In this document: positions 50,951 to 62,175 of the stretch, piece after piece | Layout: every line of letters starts with the position of its first letter | Numbering within the stretch: the first letter of the stretch is position 1 | NCBI GenBank assembly: GCA_030141605.1 | Contig: JAQGDQ010000032.1 | Span: forward strand, 40,001 to 102,500 | Direction of reading: 5' to 3' | From: Tubiluchus corallicola | Lineage: Eukaryota; Priapulida; Priapulimorpha; Priapulimorphida; Tubiluchidae | Length of the DNA stretch: 62,500 bases | Translations under genes and position numbers: made by a program | Notes under the pieces: model-generated | The model's database searches: none | What the model saw: only the letters and a program-made list of their open reading frames with translations | What the model was told of the DNA's origin: nothing

Positions 50951-51479
50951 TTATCAGTGGCGCGGCTCTACCCCACCTGGCATGCGCGATGATTATTGAT
51001 TAGTGACCCGCTATCTGATTGGTTGCTCTCTGTACTGCTGACCGTGCATCGCGTCATGCTAGGGCGCAGCTTCGCTACCCTCGTATTGACGTGTTAACCC
51101 TACACTATCGCTATCCAATCGCATTTCTCGCTATCTGCCCCTTTACCGTGCACTTTCCTCTTAATGTGTTTGTAATTATAATATTATCAATTAAAGGATT
51201 TGCAAGCTTGGTTGTCTAAATTTGCATATGTGTATTGAAAACGCTTATTACAATGGTCGCCTGTTCAATTCGAATCGAATGACATAGGCCTATGACTTAC
51301 TGTGGAATTTCTCTTGACTTTCTAATCGGGGTAAGAAGACATTGCAGTGATGAAAGTGTTAAACGGGAAAGGCGTGAAAGCTCACGCTCGTCACATCACA
51401 ACACTCAGAGGCCGTGACCAATAGGCTTTAATTATCTCGGGCGAATATGTTGGCTGATCCGCTGTCAGACTGGGATGAC

Positions 51480-51493
51480 GTTGTCATGACAAC
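51480..51493. promoter_or_regulatory. Perfect 14-bp palindrome in the promoter region
   Basis: GTTGTCATGACAAC is an exact inverted repeat. It is flanked on both sides by copies of GCTGTCAG (from about 51461 and 51494), making a symmetrical 50-bp cluster about 670 bp upstream of the start codon. TGTCA half-sites are typical of TALE homeodomain (TGIF/Meis type) binding; that assignment is inference. Confidence 0.4.
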
Positions 51494-51990
51494 GCTGTCA
51501 GTCTCCCGTGGTCGTGTCAAGAGTTCGTGCGATATGGAAAGCTAGGTGGGCAAGTCAAAGCCACGCACCTCCCGCGTATCATCCGTGCTGTCAAGAGTCT
51601 AGAGCTGTTCACCCCACGTGTAGCGTTATTATCCTGATTGCTCCAGTTCGTTAAGGGTTCGAAACCTCGGCGGTGAGACAAACCCAAACAGAAGTCGATT
51701 ACGTAATTCATTGGACGATTCGATTTCAATTCAATTAGCTGAGATCATTTAATCAAATTTGCCAGTACAACAAGGGAAAGTGAAGCGGTAAAGGCAACGG
51801 TAATGCGGGGACAAAATTCCACGTTTCTGCTGGCGTGTGCACTGGACTGAACGAGAGGCTGAAAACTCAATTCTCTAACATTGTTCCGCACGGCGCTCAG
51901 GCTTGCAAGTTTAGCGTGCTGTGAATTATTGCTTTCACTTCTATTCACATTTAACGCAAGGGTTATACCTGGTCACGCCCGCTTGTTTGC

Positions 51991-52019
51991 ATCCCGGGTC
52001 AGCTGTGTCGACACGGGAT
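51991..52019 (+). promoter_or_regulatory. GC-rich hairpin upstream of the start codon
   Basis: 51991-52000 (ATCCCGGGTC) pairs with 52010-52019 (GACACGGGAT) over 10 bp with one mismatch, leaving a 9-nt loop. The right arm also overlaps the perfect palindrome GTGTCGACAC at 52005-52014, and GGGTCA at 51996-52001 is a nuclear-receptor half-site. It could be a 5' UTR structure or a protein-binding site in DNA. Confidence 0.45.
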
Positions 52020-52024
52020 CGGCG

Positions 52025-52057
52025 ATGGTTTGGTTGATGTCGTTGCTGTTGTTGTGA
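52025..52057 (+). other. Upstream ORF in the probable 5' UTR
   Basis: A 10-codon ORF (MVWLMSLLLL, then TGA) begins at an ATG with G at -3 and G at +4, a good context. It ends 98 bases before the main start and is in a different frame. If the transcript starts upstream of 52025, this uORF would be met first and could lower or condition translation of the receptor. The 5' end of the transcript is unknown, so its presence in mRNA is an inference. Confidence 0.45.
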
Positions 52058-52155
52058 TCTGAGTGCTTGTGTCTTAACTAACCGCAATCATTCAGTGCCA
52101 AATACAATCAAGCGCCGCCTGTAGCTACCCGTTGCCGGGATTTCAGACGGGCATC

Positions 52156-52591
52156 ATGGCTATGACGGTGAGCCCGGCTCTCAATCCGGGCTGGAGGGAC
52201 CCGACGCAACCCACTATGGTCCCGTACAACAGTTCTACCCCACCGGCGGCCCTGCCGAGCGTCCCGGCGCCGCCAACGCCTAGTCAGACGCAGGAACCGG
52301 ACTTAAAACTTGATTTGACATCCAATTCTACAACTAGCAGCGTCCAGTCGACACAGTCGTCTGAGAAAACATCTCAAATCGAATGTGTCGTCTGCGGAGA
52401 CAAGAGCAGTGGGAAACATTATGGACAATTTACTTGTGAAGGTTGTAAGTCATTCTTCAAGAGAAGCGTCAGGAGGAACTTAACGTACACTTGTAGAGGC
52501 AACAGATCATGTCCTATAGATCAACATCATCGAAATCAATGCCAGTATTGTCGATTGAAGAAATGTATCAAAGTCGGTATGAGACGAGAAG
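52156..52591 (+). CDS. NR2F: COUP-TF (NR2F) nuclear receptor, coding exon 1: N-terminus and DNA-binding domain
   Basis: This exon encodes residues 1-145 and the first base of codon 146 of a 413-residue COUP-TF. The family are nuclear, mostly repressive transcription factors that bind AGGTCA direct repeats as homodimers or with RXR and control neural, mesodermal and eye development. Residues 1-75 are a Ser/Thr/Pro-rich low-complexity N-terminus. Residues 77-141 are the two-zinc-finger DNA-binding domain: finger 1 uses C77, C80, C94 and C97 with P-box CEGCKS, and finger 2 uses C113, C119, C129 and C132. [20 protein letters not shown] is a near-exact COUP-TF signature. I chose the ATG at 52156 because it has A at -3 and G at +4, gives MAM as in vertebrate COUP-TFs, and is the first in-frame ATG after a stop at 52075-52077. 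The donor gtgaga follows at 52592 inside MRRE|A, the family's usual intron site. Retaining the intron would add only GENTSFQ and a stop, giving a 152-residue DNA-binding-domain-only protein. Confidence 0.97.
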
Positions 52592-55500
52592 GTGAGAATA
52601 CAAGTTTTCAGTAACTTCAGATTTAACTACTTTATGCTAACGAGTTTAGTTTGTGTGCTGCGATACGCCGCTTGCAAACAACTATAATGTGTTTTGTAAA
52701 CATGAGAAATGTAGTAAAAAATACGGTTATTTCCCAAAATGGATCTCGAACAATTTATCTCAGAATTTAGGCTTAGGCACAGAAATTGAAGACAAATATG
52801 TGCAACCTTATTATCAGTTGTTTAGAAGATAACTTTAAATTTTAAAATAAGTTTAATGAAGTGACAAAATTTGAGACTCATCTTAGCCTTAGTGTTTTCT
52901 GTTGTATCTATATAGTTAGAGTAACTAACAGCCTTATATACTCTGGCTGAAGGCGTTTCATCATAGACAGTTTATTGCGGATATTAATAGGCCAAAATAA
53001 TAAATTTCGAATATAATGTGAACATAATTAACTTATGTATCTTATGGTATGTTAAATTTAGTTTTATCATTAAGATACATTATCTCAAGGCTCTGCGCAT
53101 TTGCCTGCTTAAAAGCAAATTATGCAACCTGCCGTAGTTTAATAAATTGATAATCATCAAATTCGATTTTAAAACAAATACTAAAACAGTTCTTTTGTGC
53201 AATGAAAGTGAAATGCACCAGCTAAACGCTCGGTATTAAGCAAGGTATATCTTTCAGCGATGGCCTAGAAATTACAGAAAAATTCACCCAATTTTGTTGA
53301 CATAGAGTCTAGTATATAGGTCATCCACTTGCACTTAATTTGTCCTTTCTCTGTGCTGCAAGTGATGCACACTATACTGTTAGGTTATTACGTACAATCC
53401 TATTGTTAGCTGTTATCTTTTCCACTGAATACAGGTCACGAAATTGTCTAAAAATCTAGGCCAGTAGTGTGTGCATGCATGTCGCTAAAATTCACAATCA
53501 TAGTGTAGCTTTCACTATGACCTGTCTTAAGAGACATTATGGATAAACTGATGATGAGTGATGGGTATATGAGAAGTCTAGCGTAGCCGTAGGGTTATAA
53601 TAATTTATCGTAGTTGGGTTTGTTCGAGCGAATTGAGGTTCATAACTACTTAAATTTTGTTAAGTTCTTTCGATTTTATAACTGACAGACCTTCAGGCTA
53701 CATATGATACAAGTTATTGCTCTAATTGACATTTCAAATGCGTTTATTATCTGTCTGATTTAGAAAAGCAGAATCACTTTTATCTTTCTATCGTTTGGGG
53801 CTGCATATTTTAACTTTTACGACATTTCATGAGTAGAGTCATATAGTATAATGTAGAGAAATAACTTAACTTGTCAGTTTATTTGATTCAACTCTGTAAT
53901 TTTCCAGGTTATTTGACCTCATTAGCTTTCGTTTCGTTTGCCAGTATTTATGTTAAAAGTTATTGGACAACGATTATTTGCTATCAAACAGCTTACTAAA
54001 TAACGGCAGTTTGGTTTTTAAAAAATTGCCTGTATTATTAAGGAGCCAGATTACTGCCCGGTTAATCGACAATTTTGTTTTACAATACAGTGAAAATGCT
54101 TCGTACATCCCATATTTATTTATTCTGAGATGATTTTGGCCTCATCTATTTTGTGATCATTTATCTATTCTTATGCTGACCCCGCTGTTACACGTTTATT
54201 ACACGTTTAAATAATAATGAACAATTAATTTATCGGCAGGCTAATTACTGCGTACAAACTTTAGGTCTAGTAAAATGTTTCCCCGTAAATGCATGATAAG
54301 ATATTATAAATTCATGCCTATTTAGAAAATTAGGTCAGCGTACATGAAAAAAATCAATCATTACGTAACGTGAATAAACTCTGAAGTTAATACACACACA
54401 CACACATATATAATAAACTGAAACTACCAACAGGAAATAACAAGCAAAATGCATTTTGTCAAAACTTTTTTCTTATGTTAGCCTTCATATTTATAACATA
54501 ATAAAAGCTTCATTATAAACAGCAGACTTACGAATTATGACTGCTTTATGACTTACAAATTACAGAAGAGTTTTCTAATGCATAAATTACCATTTAAAAT
54601 ATGAACTGTGTGTACTTCCACAAAAACTTTGCGGCAGTCAATCAATCAAAGTTCGGCTTCGGTTATTTAAAGAGCGGAGAACTTTTTTAAACTGCTAGCG
54701 ACACACTGAGGATAAAAAGAGAAAGTATTGAAATTTAATATTGCTTCCTTAATACGCCTTTGTTACGGTACAGTCTGAAGTCTTTATTGCCTTTTAACCC
54801 TTGCTGAAAAAGCAAGATATATGGAGTTTCCTTTCAGTTGGCCGTTGTTGTCGTCTATTACTGCTGTTGTACGCTTTTCCAAGTAATACTATTAGAAATA
54901 TTTTAATATTAATCAGATGAACAGGTTTAATAATTTTTTATCCTGAAAAACAATAATCCTGCATGAACATTAAAAATTTTAGAATGATTTTTAAAGTCAC
55001 GTCCACCTCACATATTCTATCTCCATTTTCTATACTGACATCCATGTTGAGCATGTACATGTATCATGTATGCTTAAACTATACAAACGATTTTAGTGCA
55101 GACGCGACACGTCAAATTGTTATATTGCTTTGATTTATTCTGACTAGACCTGTGTGCTATAGCAAAAATAAACAGTTTATATAGAATAGGTGGGTTAGGG
55201 GCTCTAAAATTTGCATTGTAATATGATTTTAAACTCAATATCAATATCACTATTTCTGTACTGTAGGCAGATGATGAAGGCATGGTATCTAATTAAAGTG
55301 CAAACACGTGTGTCACGCCGATGTAGCAGAGTTTATCAAAAACAAATAAAATTGAACTGACTGTGTAATAACCTGCATGTTTATGTGATGTTTGTCGAAT
55401 GCAGTAGTTAAATACGTAACAAATAAAACATTTTGTAATAATACGCAATTTTTTCGCAATTTGTAACACGTAATAGCCTGATTAAAATATCGTGTTTAAT

Positions 55501-57111
55501 CATGAGAAAGTTTTATAAAAATTCTCTGCAAAATGTGTGCATCTGGGTTGCAAATATGCAGTTGTTTTCTGTATTTTAATTTTTTGATTATAATTAATTA
55601 TTTTAGGTGCGGCAAATGTGAAATTATGACTAGCAAATTGAGTGGCATGAATGTAAAAATATTTAAAAAATGCAGCAAATAATTGCGATTATAGATTTTG
55701 TGCTCATTCATTTAAAATGTTTTTCATTCAAAGGCTGGAAATGTTTAAATATTATTAACACTAGCCGTATGTTAGCTGGTTGAATATCAACGTTTTTCAC
55801 AAATAATAGTCAACAATTTTGATGCGTCTGCAGATAAAATCTGATGTTTACCATATCGCCAAACGATATTTACAAAACCTAACCCTAAAACTGGATTTTT
55901 CGTCAGTTATTATCAAGCGTTTATGCATACTTGTTGTTACCTTTGTCAGGTTTGAAAATTCCCAGGCTATAAAATAGGGATGAAACAATATTGTCTGTTG
56001 ATCGCTATTTTTTAGTGGTAACACAGTCTAATAACGATAAGTTTCCTTTAAATTCCTGAAAATCAGTTTTGTGAATTTGTGTGAATTTTGAGAACTAATA
56101 ATATTAGCTGTTGCTGGAAGTTTTAAATTTGCATCATCACAGTAATTACTTATAATTTGAATTGACAACGAGTCTATCGTTAATAACTGCGAATATTTAT
56201 GTTGTTAAAAAACTATTGGAATGAGCTTATTCATGAATGTAGCAAAAAACCGGCGCAGTAATAAATTTTGAGAAACGCGGTGTATAAATCTATTAATTTT
56301 TTCTTGCGGGCGTGGTTGCACATAATTTTCATTAAGCTTTGCTAAGGTGTAGTAAGTAAAGCGTTGGCAGCTGCTGCTCATAGCAAACTGCACAGCACAG
56401 CACAGGTTACTGCTGATTTAGAGATTGCATACAGTTACATTACGGGTTGCACCAAGAAAAACCTGAAATACAAGAAAGGGTACTTGACATGCATATATAC
56501 TCTTATGTGTGTTTATATATATATTTACAGTTTTAAAAACGTCGTACAACCGATAATTTTTCAAGTAAATTACGAGTGCCAGTAATTTACAACCGAGTGA
56601 ATTGATCATAATTAGTTAATATTGAATTTTACGAACCAAATTATTGTTGCCTTGCCTACTGTGGTATTGCAAAGCGTTTATTTAATTCTAGAATATTTGA
56701 TCTGGTTTTGGTATGTGTCTTTTCACGTTTTTTAAAACCTTGAGCCTATTCTAACTTGGTAAAAAATTTAATTTCATTATTTGCAATTTGACGTTAGTAT
56801 CTTTGCCAGTACAGGAAATTGTATGGGTACTTCACTGTGCAGAAATAGTATTTAATTATCCTAGTGTTTTTACTTAAACTATATAACTAGCAAGCGTGCC
56901 ACTTTTTTATATTTCCCAATAAATAGTCAATTTCAAACAAACGCTTTAAAATAAGAAAAATAACGAGTATTAGCAAATTATTGTATTGAGTATTATAAGA
57001 ATTTGTGAAAAAGTCTTTACTCTGCCAGAGCTGAGCCTACTACTCTTCCAACAGTGTGACTGCACTGAACACCACAGGGCATGAAATTAAGTAAAGCAAA
57101 GCAAAACATTA

Positions 57112-57238
57112 CTATTTTAATTTTTTTAGTACAGGCACTTAAAAACATTTATAGTTAAAACAACACAGCTTTATTAAAACTTATACTTTACACAGTTAAA
57201 ATCATACCAAACGTTTCGAAAGACTACTGTGTCATCAG
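57112..57238 (-). repeat. Tandem copy 1 of a retroelement-like end
   Basis: 127-bp unit repeated almost exactly at 57239-57358. On the minus strand it begins GCTGATGACACAGTAGTC and then TTTCGAAACGTTTGG, a CTGATGA...CGAAACGTT arrangement seen at the ends of Penelope-like elements. That identity is from memory and tentative. Confidence 0.8.
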
Positions 57239-57358
57239 CTATTTTAATTTTTTTAGTACAGGCACTTAAAACATTTATAGTTAAAACAACACAGCTTTAT
57301 TAAAACTTATACTTTACACAGTTAAAATCATACCAAACGTTTCGACAGACTACTGTGT
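57239..57358 (-). repeat. Tandem copy 2, left arm of a foldback
   Basis: Near-identical to 57112-57238 (one A fewer, and one substitution in the CGAAAG/CGACAG region). Its segment 57278-57350 pairs with 57357-57430 to form a hairpin. Confidence 0.85.
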
Positions 57359-57430
57359 CTGTCAAAACGTTTGGCATTATTTTAGCTATGTAAAGTGTAA
57401 GTTTTGATAAATTTGTGCTGTTTTAACTAT
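57357..57430 (+). repeat. Inverted copy, right arm of a foldback
   Basis: Reverse complement of 57278-57350 with scattered mismatches. The two arms are separated by only six bases (TACTGT), so an RNA copy of intron 1 could form a stem of about 70 bp ending about 100 bases before the exon 2 acceptor. Confidence 0.85.
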
Positions 57431-57533
57431 TATTGTAATTCTTGCGTACATGTCTGTTGTTGTCACCATGTTCAGGTCTATGACCACAACAGAATTTTAA
57501 TAATTTTAGCTCGGATCTCGTCGCTTTTTCCAG

Positions 57534-58052
57534 CGGTGCAGCGAGGGAGGATACCACCCACGCAGGGATTTCCGGGTCAACTTCTCAATGGCGACATGTT
57601 AAACGGGCACACGTACTTGAGCAGTTACATATCGTTACTTCTAAGGGCGGAACCCTACCCGACGTCCAGGTATGGTCAGTGCATGCAACCCAATGGTATC
57701 ATGGGAATTGACAACATTTGCGAGCTGGCCGCCAGGTTGCTTTTCAGCGCCGTGGAGTGGGCCAGGAACATTCCCTTTTTTCCAGATTTGCAGATAACTG
57801 ATCAGGTGGCGCTGTTGCGGTTGGTGTGGAGTGAACTATTCGTACTGAATGCATCCCAGTGCTCAATGCCTCTCCACGTGGCGCCTCTACTGGCTGGTGC
57901 GGGTCTCCATACGTCGCCCATGGCAGCGGACCGGATCGTTGCCTTCATGGACCATATCCGGATTTTCCAGGAGCAAGTGGAGAAATTGAAGGCTTTACAT
58001 GTGGACTCAGCTGAGTACAGTTGTCTCAAAGCAGTCGTTCTTTTTACTACAG
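57534..58052 (+). CDS. NR2F: COUP-TF (NR2F) nuclear receptor, coding exon 2: hinge and most of the ligand-binding domain
   Basis: This 519-nt exon completes codon 146 and encodes residues 147-318. [11 protein letters not shown] is the conserved start of the hinge. [19 protein letters not shown] leads into helix 3, and the ligand-binding-domain signature region includes [33 protein letters not shown] and the dimerisation-region sequence [22 protein letters not shown]. The acceptor is cttttttccag just before 57534 and the donor is gtacgt at 58053. Both introns are phase 1, so skipping this exon would keep the reading frame but remove most of the ligand-binding domain. RYGQCMQ lacks the Ser of vertebrate RYGSQCMQ and matches the seven-up form, as do GIDN and RLVWSELF. 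The frame stays open upstream of the acceptor to 57404 but contains no ATG, so an alternative start there is not supported. Confidence 0.97.
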
Positions 58053-60902
58053 GTACGTCTTTTGTAAATTGTTGGAAAAATCCGTTTTAACTTTGAAATT
58101 AAGGAGTTAATTGCGGATGGTTTCAGCTTTGGACAAGGTTTGGGCAAAAAAGTCACTTATGCAGATTCGGGCATGCCCACAGATTTCGAAATTTTATTCG
58201 TACAGATTTGTACTATTTTTGCCGAAAAATTTGCAAACTTAAACTGTAAAACTTACAGTCACTTTGGCATTGATTTTCCGAATATGATAACGCTAATTGG
58301 TTTGCAAAAATCACGCGAATGACAACTATTCGAAATATGCGGTTTTTTCATCGACCAAAAATGCAGCAAGTAGATTTAATGGCGGGTCTCGCACGTACGG
58401 AGACACTCATTTGTGGAGAGTTAGTATCTTATCACGGAAGTTGGATTATAGATATTTGATATGAATTTTTTTATTTATATAACTGATTAGTTTTTGCTGT
58501 AGAACGGAAACACGTAAAACTATATAATAACAGGGATATTCTATATTCTATTATAATAATTATAATCTTATCCTTATCGTTTATGCACGAGACGGACGAG
58601 CTTGTATGTAGAATGCTTTTGATAATGAATAACCCCGTACTGCTACAACCTTTCATGAGTTCCGTGATTGTGGACTGATTCGCTTTTTTCAGCAAACTAT
58701 CATCCCTGACTAATAGTCTTATTATTATACCTCTTCACGGCTGTTGCTTGGAAGCCTCAGATAGCGGTACATAATCAGTCAGAATATAAATCTCTCGTAA
58801 TCAAAATGAAAATAGAGCTGGGACGTCATAAATCTAACCGTTTTAGAACTTATTTTCCTCAAACGTCCTTTCATTTGTACTCTAACCTGCAGTGTCAAAG
58901 CATTATTTAAATTTAAACCAGGTTAGAATGGTGGTATAAATCCACTAAGCCTAACCATTAACAGTAAATCATTGCCGCGCAAAAGCCGTAATTCGCGTGA
59001 TCTGTTGATTTGCAACTCCCTGAATTTATGGAAATTTTTCGACTAAATCGTCGCTAATTTATTCAAATTCCGTCTGCCGGCTTGACGGTATCACCGTTCG
59101 TAATTGCCTCTTTTTCTTTCTTGTCACGATCAGAGAGCATTATATTTCACCTCTTCCGAAGCGTGAACATTTTTAATGTGAGCGTTGTGTTTTAGGCGAT
59201 TATAGAAAGGATTATTAGTGCAGGGCAGACAACGGGAATTATGTACCGTCAATTTTTAATTTAATTCAGGCTTGCTTATTTGCAAAACCCAGGCAGCACT
59301 TGAATAATGTAATTATACAGTAGCGGTACTCCAAAAAATAAAAAGTAGATGGCTAAAACATACGGATGTAAAAACGCGACCGAGCAAAATGACAATAAAA
59401 ATAATGAGCTGGTGAAACGTTTCATGGATTACACGAACCCTCCCCTTTTAAGCCTCGACTCAGTTCTCTTAACTTTATCCTTTTTTGAAACTGCGTTTTA
59501 TTTGTGTGCATCGTTTAAAGTAAAAACTATTTGACCCCGATTAGAATAACATCAGTTGATTTTCGCATTCTTCTAAATTCTAAGACAGGATTTGAATTTT
59601 TCGTTTTAGAATACTGTTACAAGCAAATTCATGAACACGAATAACGACAATCACACCATACGACGTGTAGCAGCAACTGTAGGAGCAACAACAACAACAA
59701 CAACACAACAATAACCGCAATCACAACCACAACGCTTCAATACATGGGGTGTTTCTTTTGGTTTGCTGGCTCTAAATATAGATGTACAACGATTAGTGGA
59801 AACTTTGTGATAATTTTTGGCTGAAATAACCATCTTTTGTTGAAGTTACCAAAGCTGTTCTTTCCAGATTGCTCCTGGAGCTTTGGAACGTTGCTTTTAT
59901 AACACATGTATCACTATGTGTTCCTAATCAGCTGTAGTCTTTACTTCCTTTGCTTTTTCTCTAACGCAAACTATTGAACTGGTGTCATTTATTTCCCCGT
60001 TTAATAGTCCGAGTGGCATTCCTTAAATAGGTTTTAACAGGCATTTCTTATTTGCACACCTTTACCCTTCCTCACGGCGCTCATTGTGGACTCATTTACA
60101 GTTGCGATGATGGTACCACTTGTTTAATTTTGATGGCAATAAGTGGTACATTAGTTTTTAAATTCTTTGAATTTTATACATGACTTTTTGAATAGGTGAT
60201 ATATTTTAACATCAAGTTCTTGCAATTGTTTTTGCTTCTCTGTGATCTTCTAATTTTTCTCTTCGTTTAGCTTGTTTAAATTGCATTATCTTTTTCGCTC
60301 ACTTTTTCTACTTTCTCAAATGTTTTTCATAATTTTTTTTCGCATTTCACATTTCTTTCCTGTTTCCTGGCCCTAATCATTTTTTGATTAAATTGATTTG
60401 TTTATACTCTTTTTTTAGAACGTTAAAACGTGCATAAATTTTTCAGGCATGACAACTATGACAAAAAGTGATGCGTTAAATCCCGCTTTTTTCATGCCCG
60501 ACTGCGACCATGATTTTTTATTTACAGCTATAAAAAGAAACATTCTTGTTGGGCCATCGGTTAGACAAATTTTTTCATGTTATTTCTCTACTTCTTAGCT
60601 ATTTTATTATTTTGCCTTGACTTTTGTTTTTCGCATTGATCATGATGATAATTTAACGTGATTTTCCCTGCTGTCTCCGTGGAGTTTGATCCATTTTGAA
60701 TCCGTGACTTGGACGTGCCCAACGGGTTAAAGTGTCGTGCGGGTTTCGCATGGTAATGGAATCGTAGAAAATGCGTAATGTCATTAGGCTATGTATGGCT
60801 TGGGAGGGTATTTGTATCCGAGTTAATAACATTCCCTAATAGGTGTCTAGCAATCTGCATTATTTTCTTGCCGCTGATGAATGGGACGTGACATTGAATG
60901 GC

Positions 60903-60922
60903 CACGTGATTCAGTGACGTCA
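60903..60922. promoter_or_regulatory. E-box plus perfect CRE in intron 2
   Basis: CACGTG at 60903-60908 and TGACGTCA at 60915-60922 lie in a balanced-composition island (about 60690-60960). This is a candidate intronic enhancer; the perfect CRE recalls the duplicated CREs at 36838-36898. Confidence 0.4.
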
Positions 60923-61670
60923 CGAGGCTTCATACTTTTTGGTCGCAACGATTCCAAGGCAAGTGTGTGTACACAGAAATGTGTACACGCTAGTATGAGA
61001 GCCCTTTCTCGCTTTTACATTGGTACTTTGCAAACTTTACGAAAATAAGAAAACAAGAAATATTAAATTAACTCTTTATGTTTTTATTTTACATTTATGG
61101 TAACTAACAACACTGAAGTTTTAACACTATAACTTTGCTGCCTGTTTTTTTGCTTCAATATTTTGTCACATTTTGCTGGGGTCTTTTCTGGATGAATTGC
61201 GGGTACTTTAGTTTCATGCTAAATTTTAGCAAAATAAACTGGTACAAGATTAGATCAGATCAAATTCATATCAAAGCCAGTAATAAAATTTTAAATTCTT
61301 CATACATAAAAGTAGCGGTAGCTAAAAGTAATAGACTACGCACTTGCATTTCCCTTCCTTGAGTCAGGTAGGGAAAGTTTGAAAGCAGGCAGTACTGCTT
61401 CTCGTTTCTAAATCTCTGGGGAGCGCAATTAACTCATTTGTAACATGCCAGAAATTGTCAGGAATCACACAATCGCTGCTAATTGATTTCGCCAAACAGT
61501 ATCATTAACGCTCAATCTCGAAGGTTACCTCTGAAAATTGCTTCTAATTATGTTTGGCGAACTTTTTGTTTTGTAGTCACTGAGTGTGATAGAGGCGTGT
61601 ACACACATGTATGCGGTTCGTACGGTTACGGCACCGGTTCAATCAACTTGTTGTAAACTGCACGCTTTGC

Positions 61671-61691
61671 GACCTTGACCTTTTAGCTTGA
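61671..61691 (-). promoter_or_regulatory. Nuclear-receptor half-site cluster in intron 2
   Basis: GACCTTGACCTTTTAGCTTG followed by ACCT contains TGACCT at about 61676-61681 and 61689-61694. The first sits in an extended TCAAGGTCA-like context on the minus strand (an adjoining CGACCT half-site makes an imperfect DR0). Extended half-sites of this kind suit SF-1/ERR-type monomers as well as COUP-TF. Confidence 0.4.
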
Positions 61692-62175
61692 CCTTTCTTT
61701 TAACCTTTAAACTAGAGAGACAAACTGGCAGCAGTTGTAGCTTATGAAAGATTCCTCAAACTTCTTTTCATTGTGTAATGTGTTAAAATTCAAGTTCAGA
61801 ACTTTCTTCCGGGCAAACGCCTTATGCAATACATGTACAGTTGTACATTATAAAATAATACAGTTAATGCTAGCTTTGATTAGTGGCAAAAGGTATGTCT
61901 AGTAACACTTGTTTGTACAATGACTTGTATTAGATATATTGTCATTATTGTCAACAGCGATCTCGTCGGCATCGTCTCCATCATAATCATCATCATCATC
62001 ATCCTCAGTGTCATCTCATTAAAAGTCATCATTAAAAAGTGTTTAGCATCTAGGCGTACCCAAGTTTGTAGCGGATTAGTAATCATAATAAAGAGATATG
62101 TTCGTGGTAATATTCGTGGTTCGTGGTAATATCAAAGGAGGTGTTTAAGTAAAATTTTTGCCACTTTGTTTTCAG

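Larger units (their letters stand above)
50951..52155 (+). promoter_or_regulatory. NR2F: COUP-TF promoter and 5' UTR region
   Basis: About 1.2 kb directly upstream of the start codon is clearly less AT-rich and richer in CpG than the desert to its left. It holds CCAAT boxes (ATTGG at 51018-51022, CCAAT at 51115-51119 and 51418-51422), a perfect 14-bp palindrome at 51480-51493, a hairpin at 51991-52019 and a short upstream ORF at 52025-52057. No clear TATA box is visible and I cannot fix the transcription start; a TATA-less CpG-type promoter fits a developmental regulator. The extent is inferred from composition and position only. Confidence 0.6.
52592..57533 (+). other. NR2F: COUP-TF intron 1 (phase 1)
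   Basis: 4,942-bp AT-rich intron between the DNA-binding-domain exon and the ligand-binding-domain exon, bounded by GT (gtgaga) and AG (tttttccag). Its position inside MRRE|A matches the intron in vertebrate NR2F genes as I know them. It has only short chance ORFs, a short CA run at about 54391-54402 and the tandem/foldback repeat at 57112-57430, which ends about 100 bases before the acceptor. I see no other exon and no structured RNA. Confidence 0.9.
58053..62175 (+). other. NR2F: COUP-TF intron 2 (phase 1)
   Basis: 4,123-bp intron from gtacgt to ttttcag, placed at LFTT|D, the second conserved NR2F intron position. It contains two islands of more balanced composition that look regulatory (about 58750-59200 and 60690-60960), a nuclear-receptor half-site cluster at 61671-61691, an AAC run at about 59680-59706, a CAT run at about 61978-62002 and a small TTCGTGGTAATA repeat at about 62102-62133 just before the acceptor. 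No additional coding exon was recognised. Confidence 0.88.

Noticed and set aside
51640-51690. tRNA-like GGGTTCGAAACC
   Set aside because: The flanking bases cannot form a T-arm stem, and no D or anticodon arm lies at the right distance.
52132-52155. Upstream in-frame extension of the COUP-TF start (from a TTG)
   Set aside because: Non-AUG start in an animal gene; the ATG at 52156 has a good context and gives the conserved MAM start.
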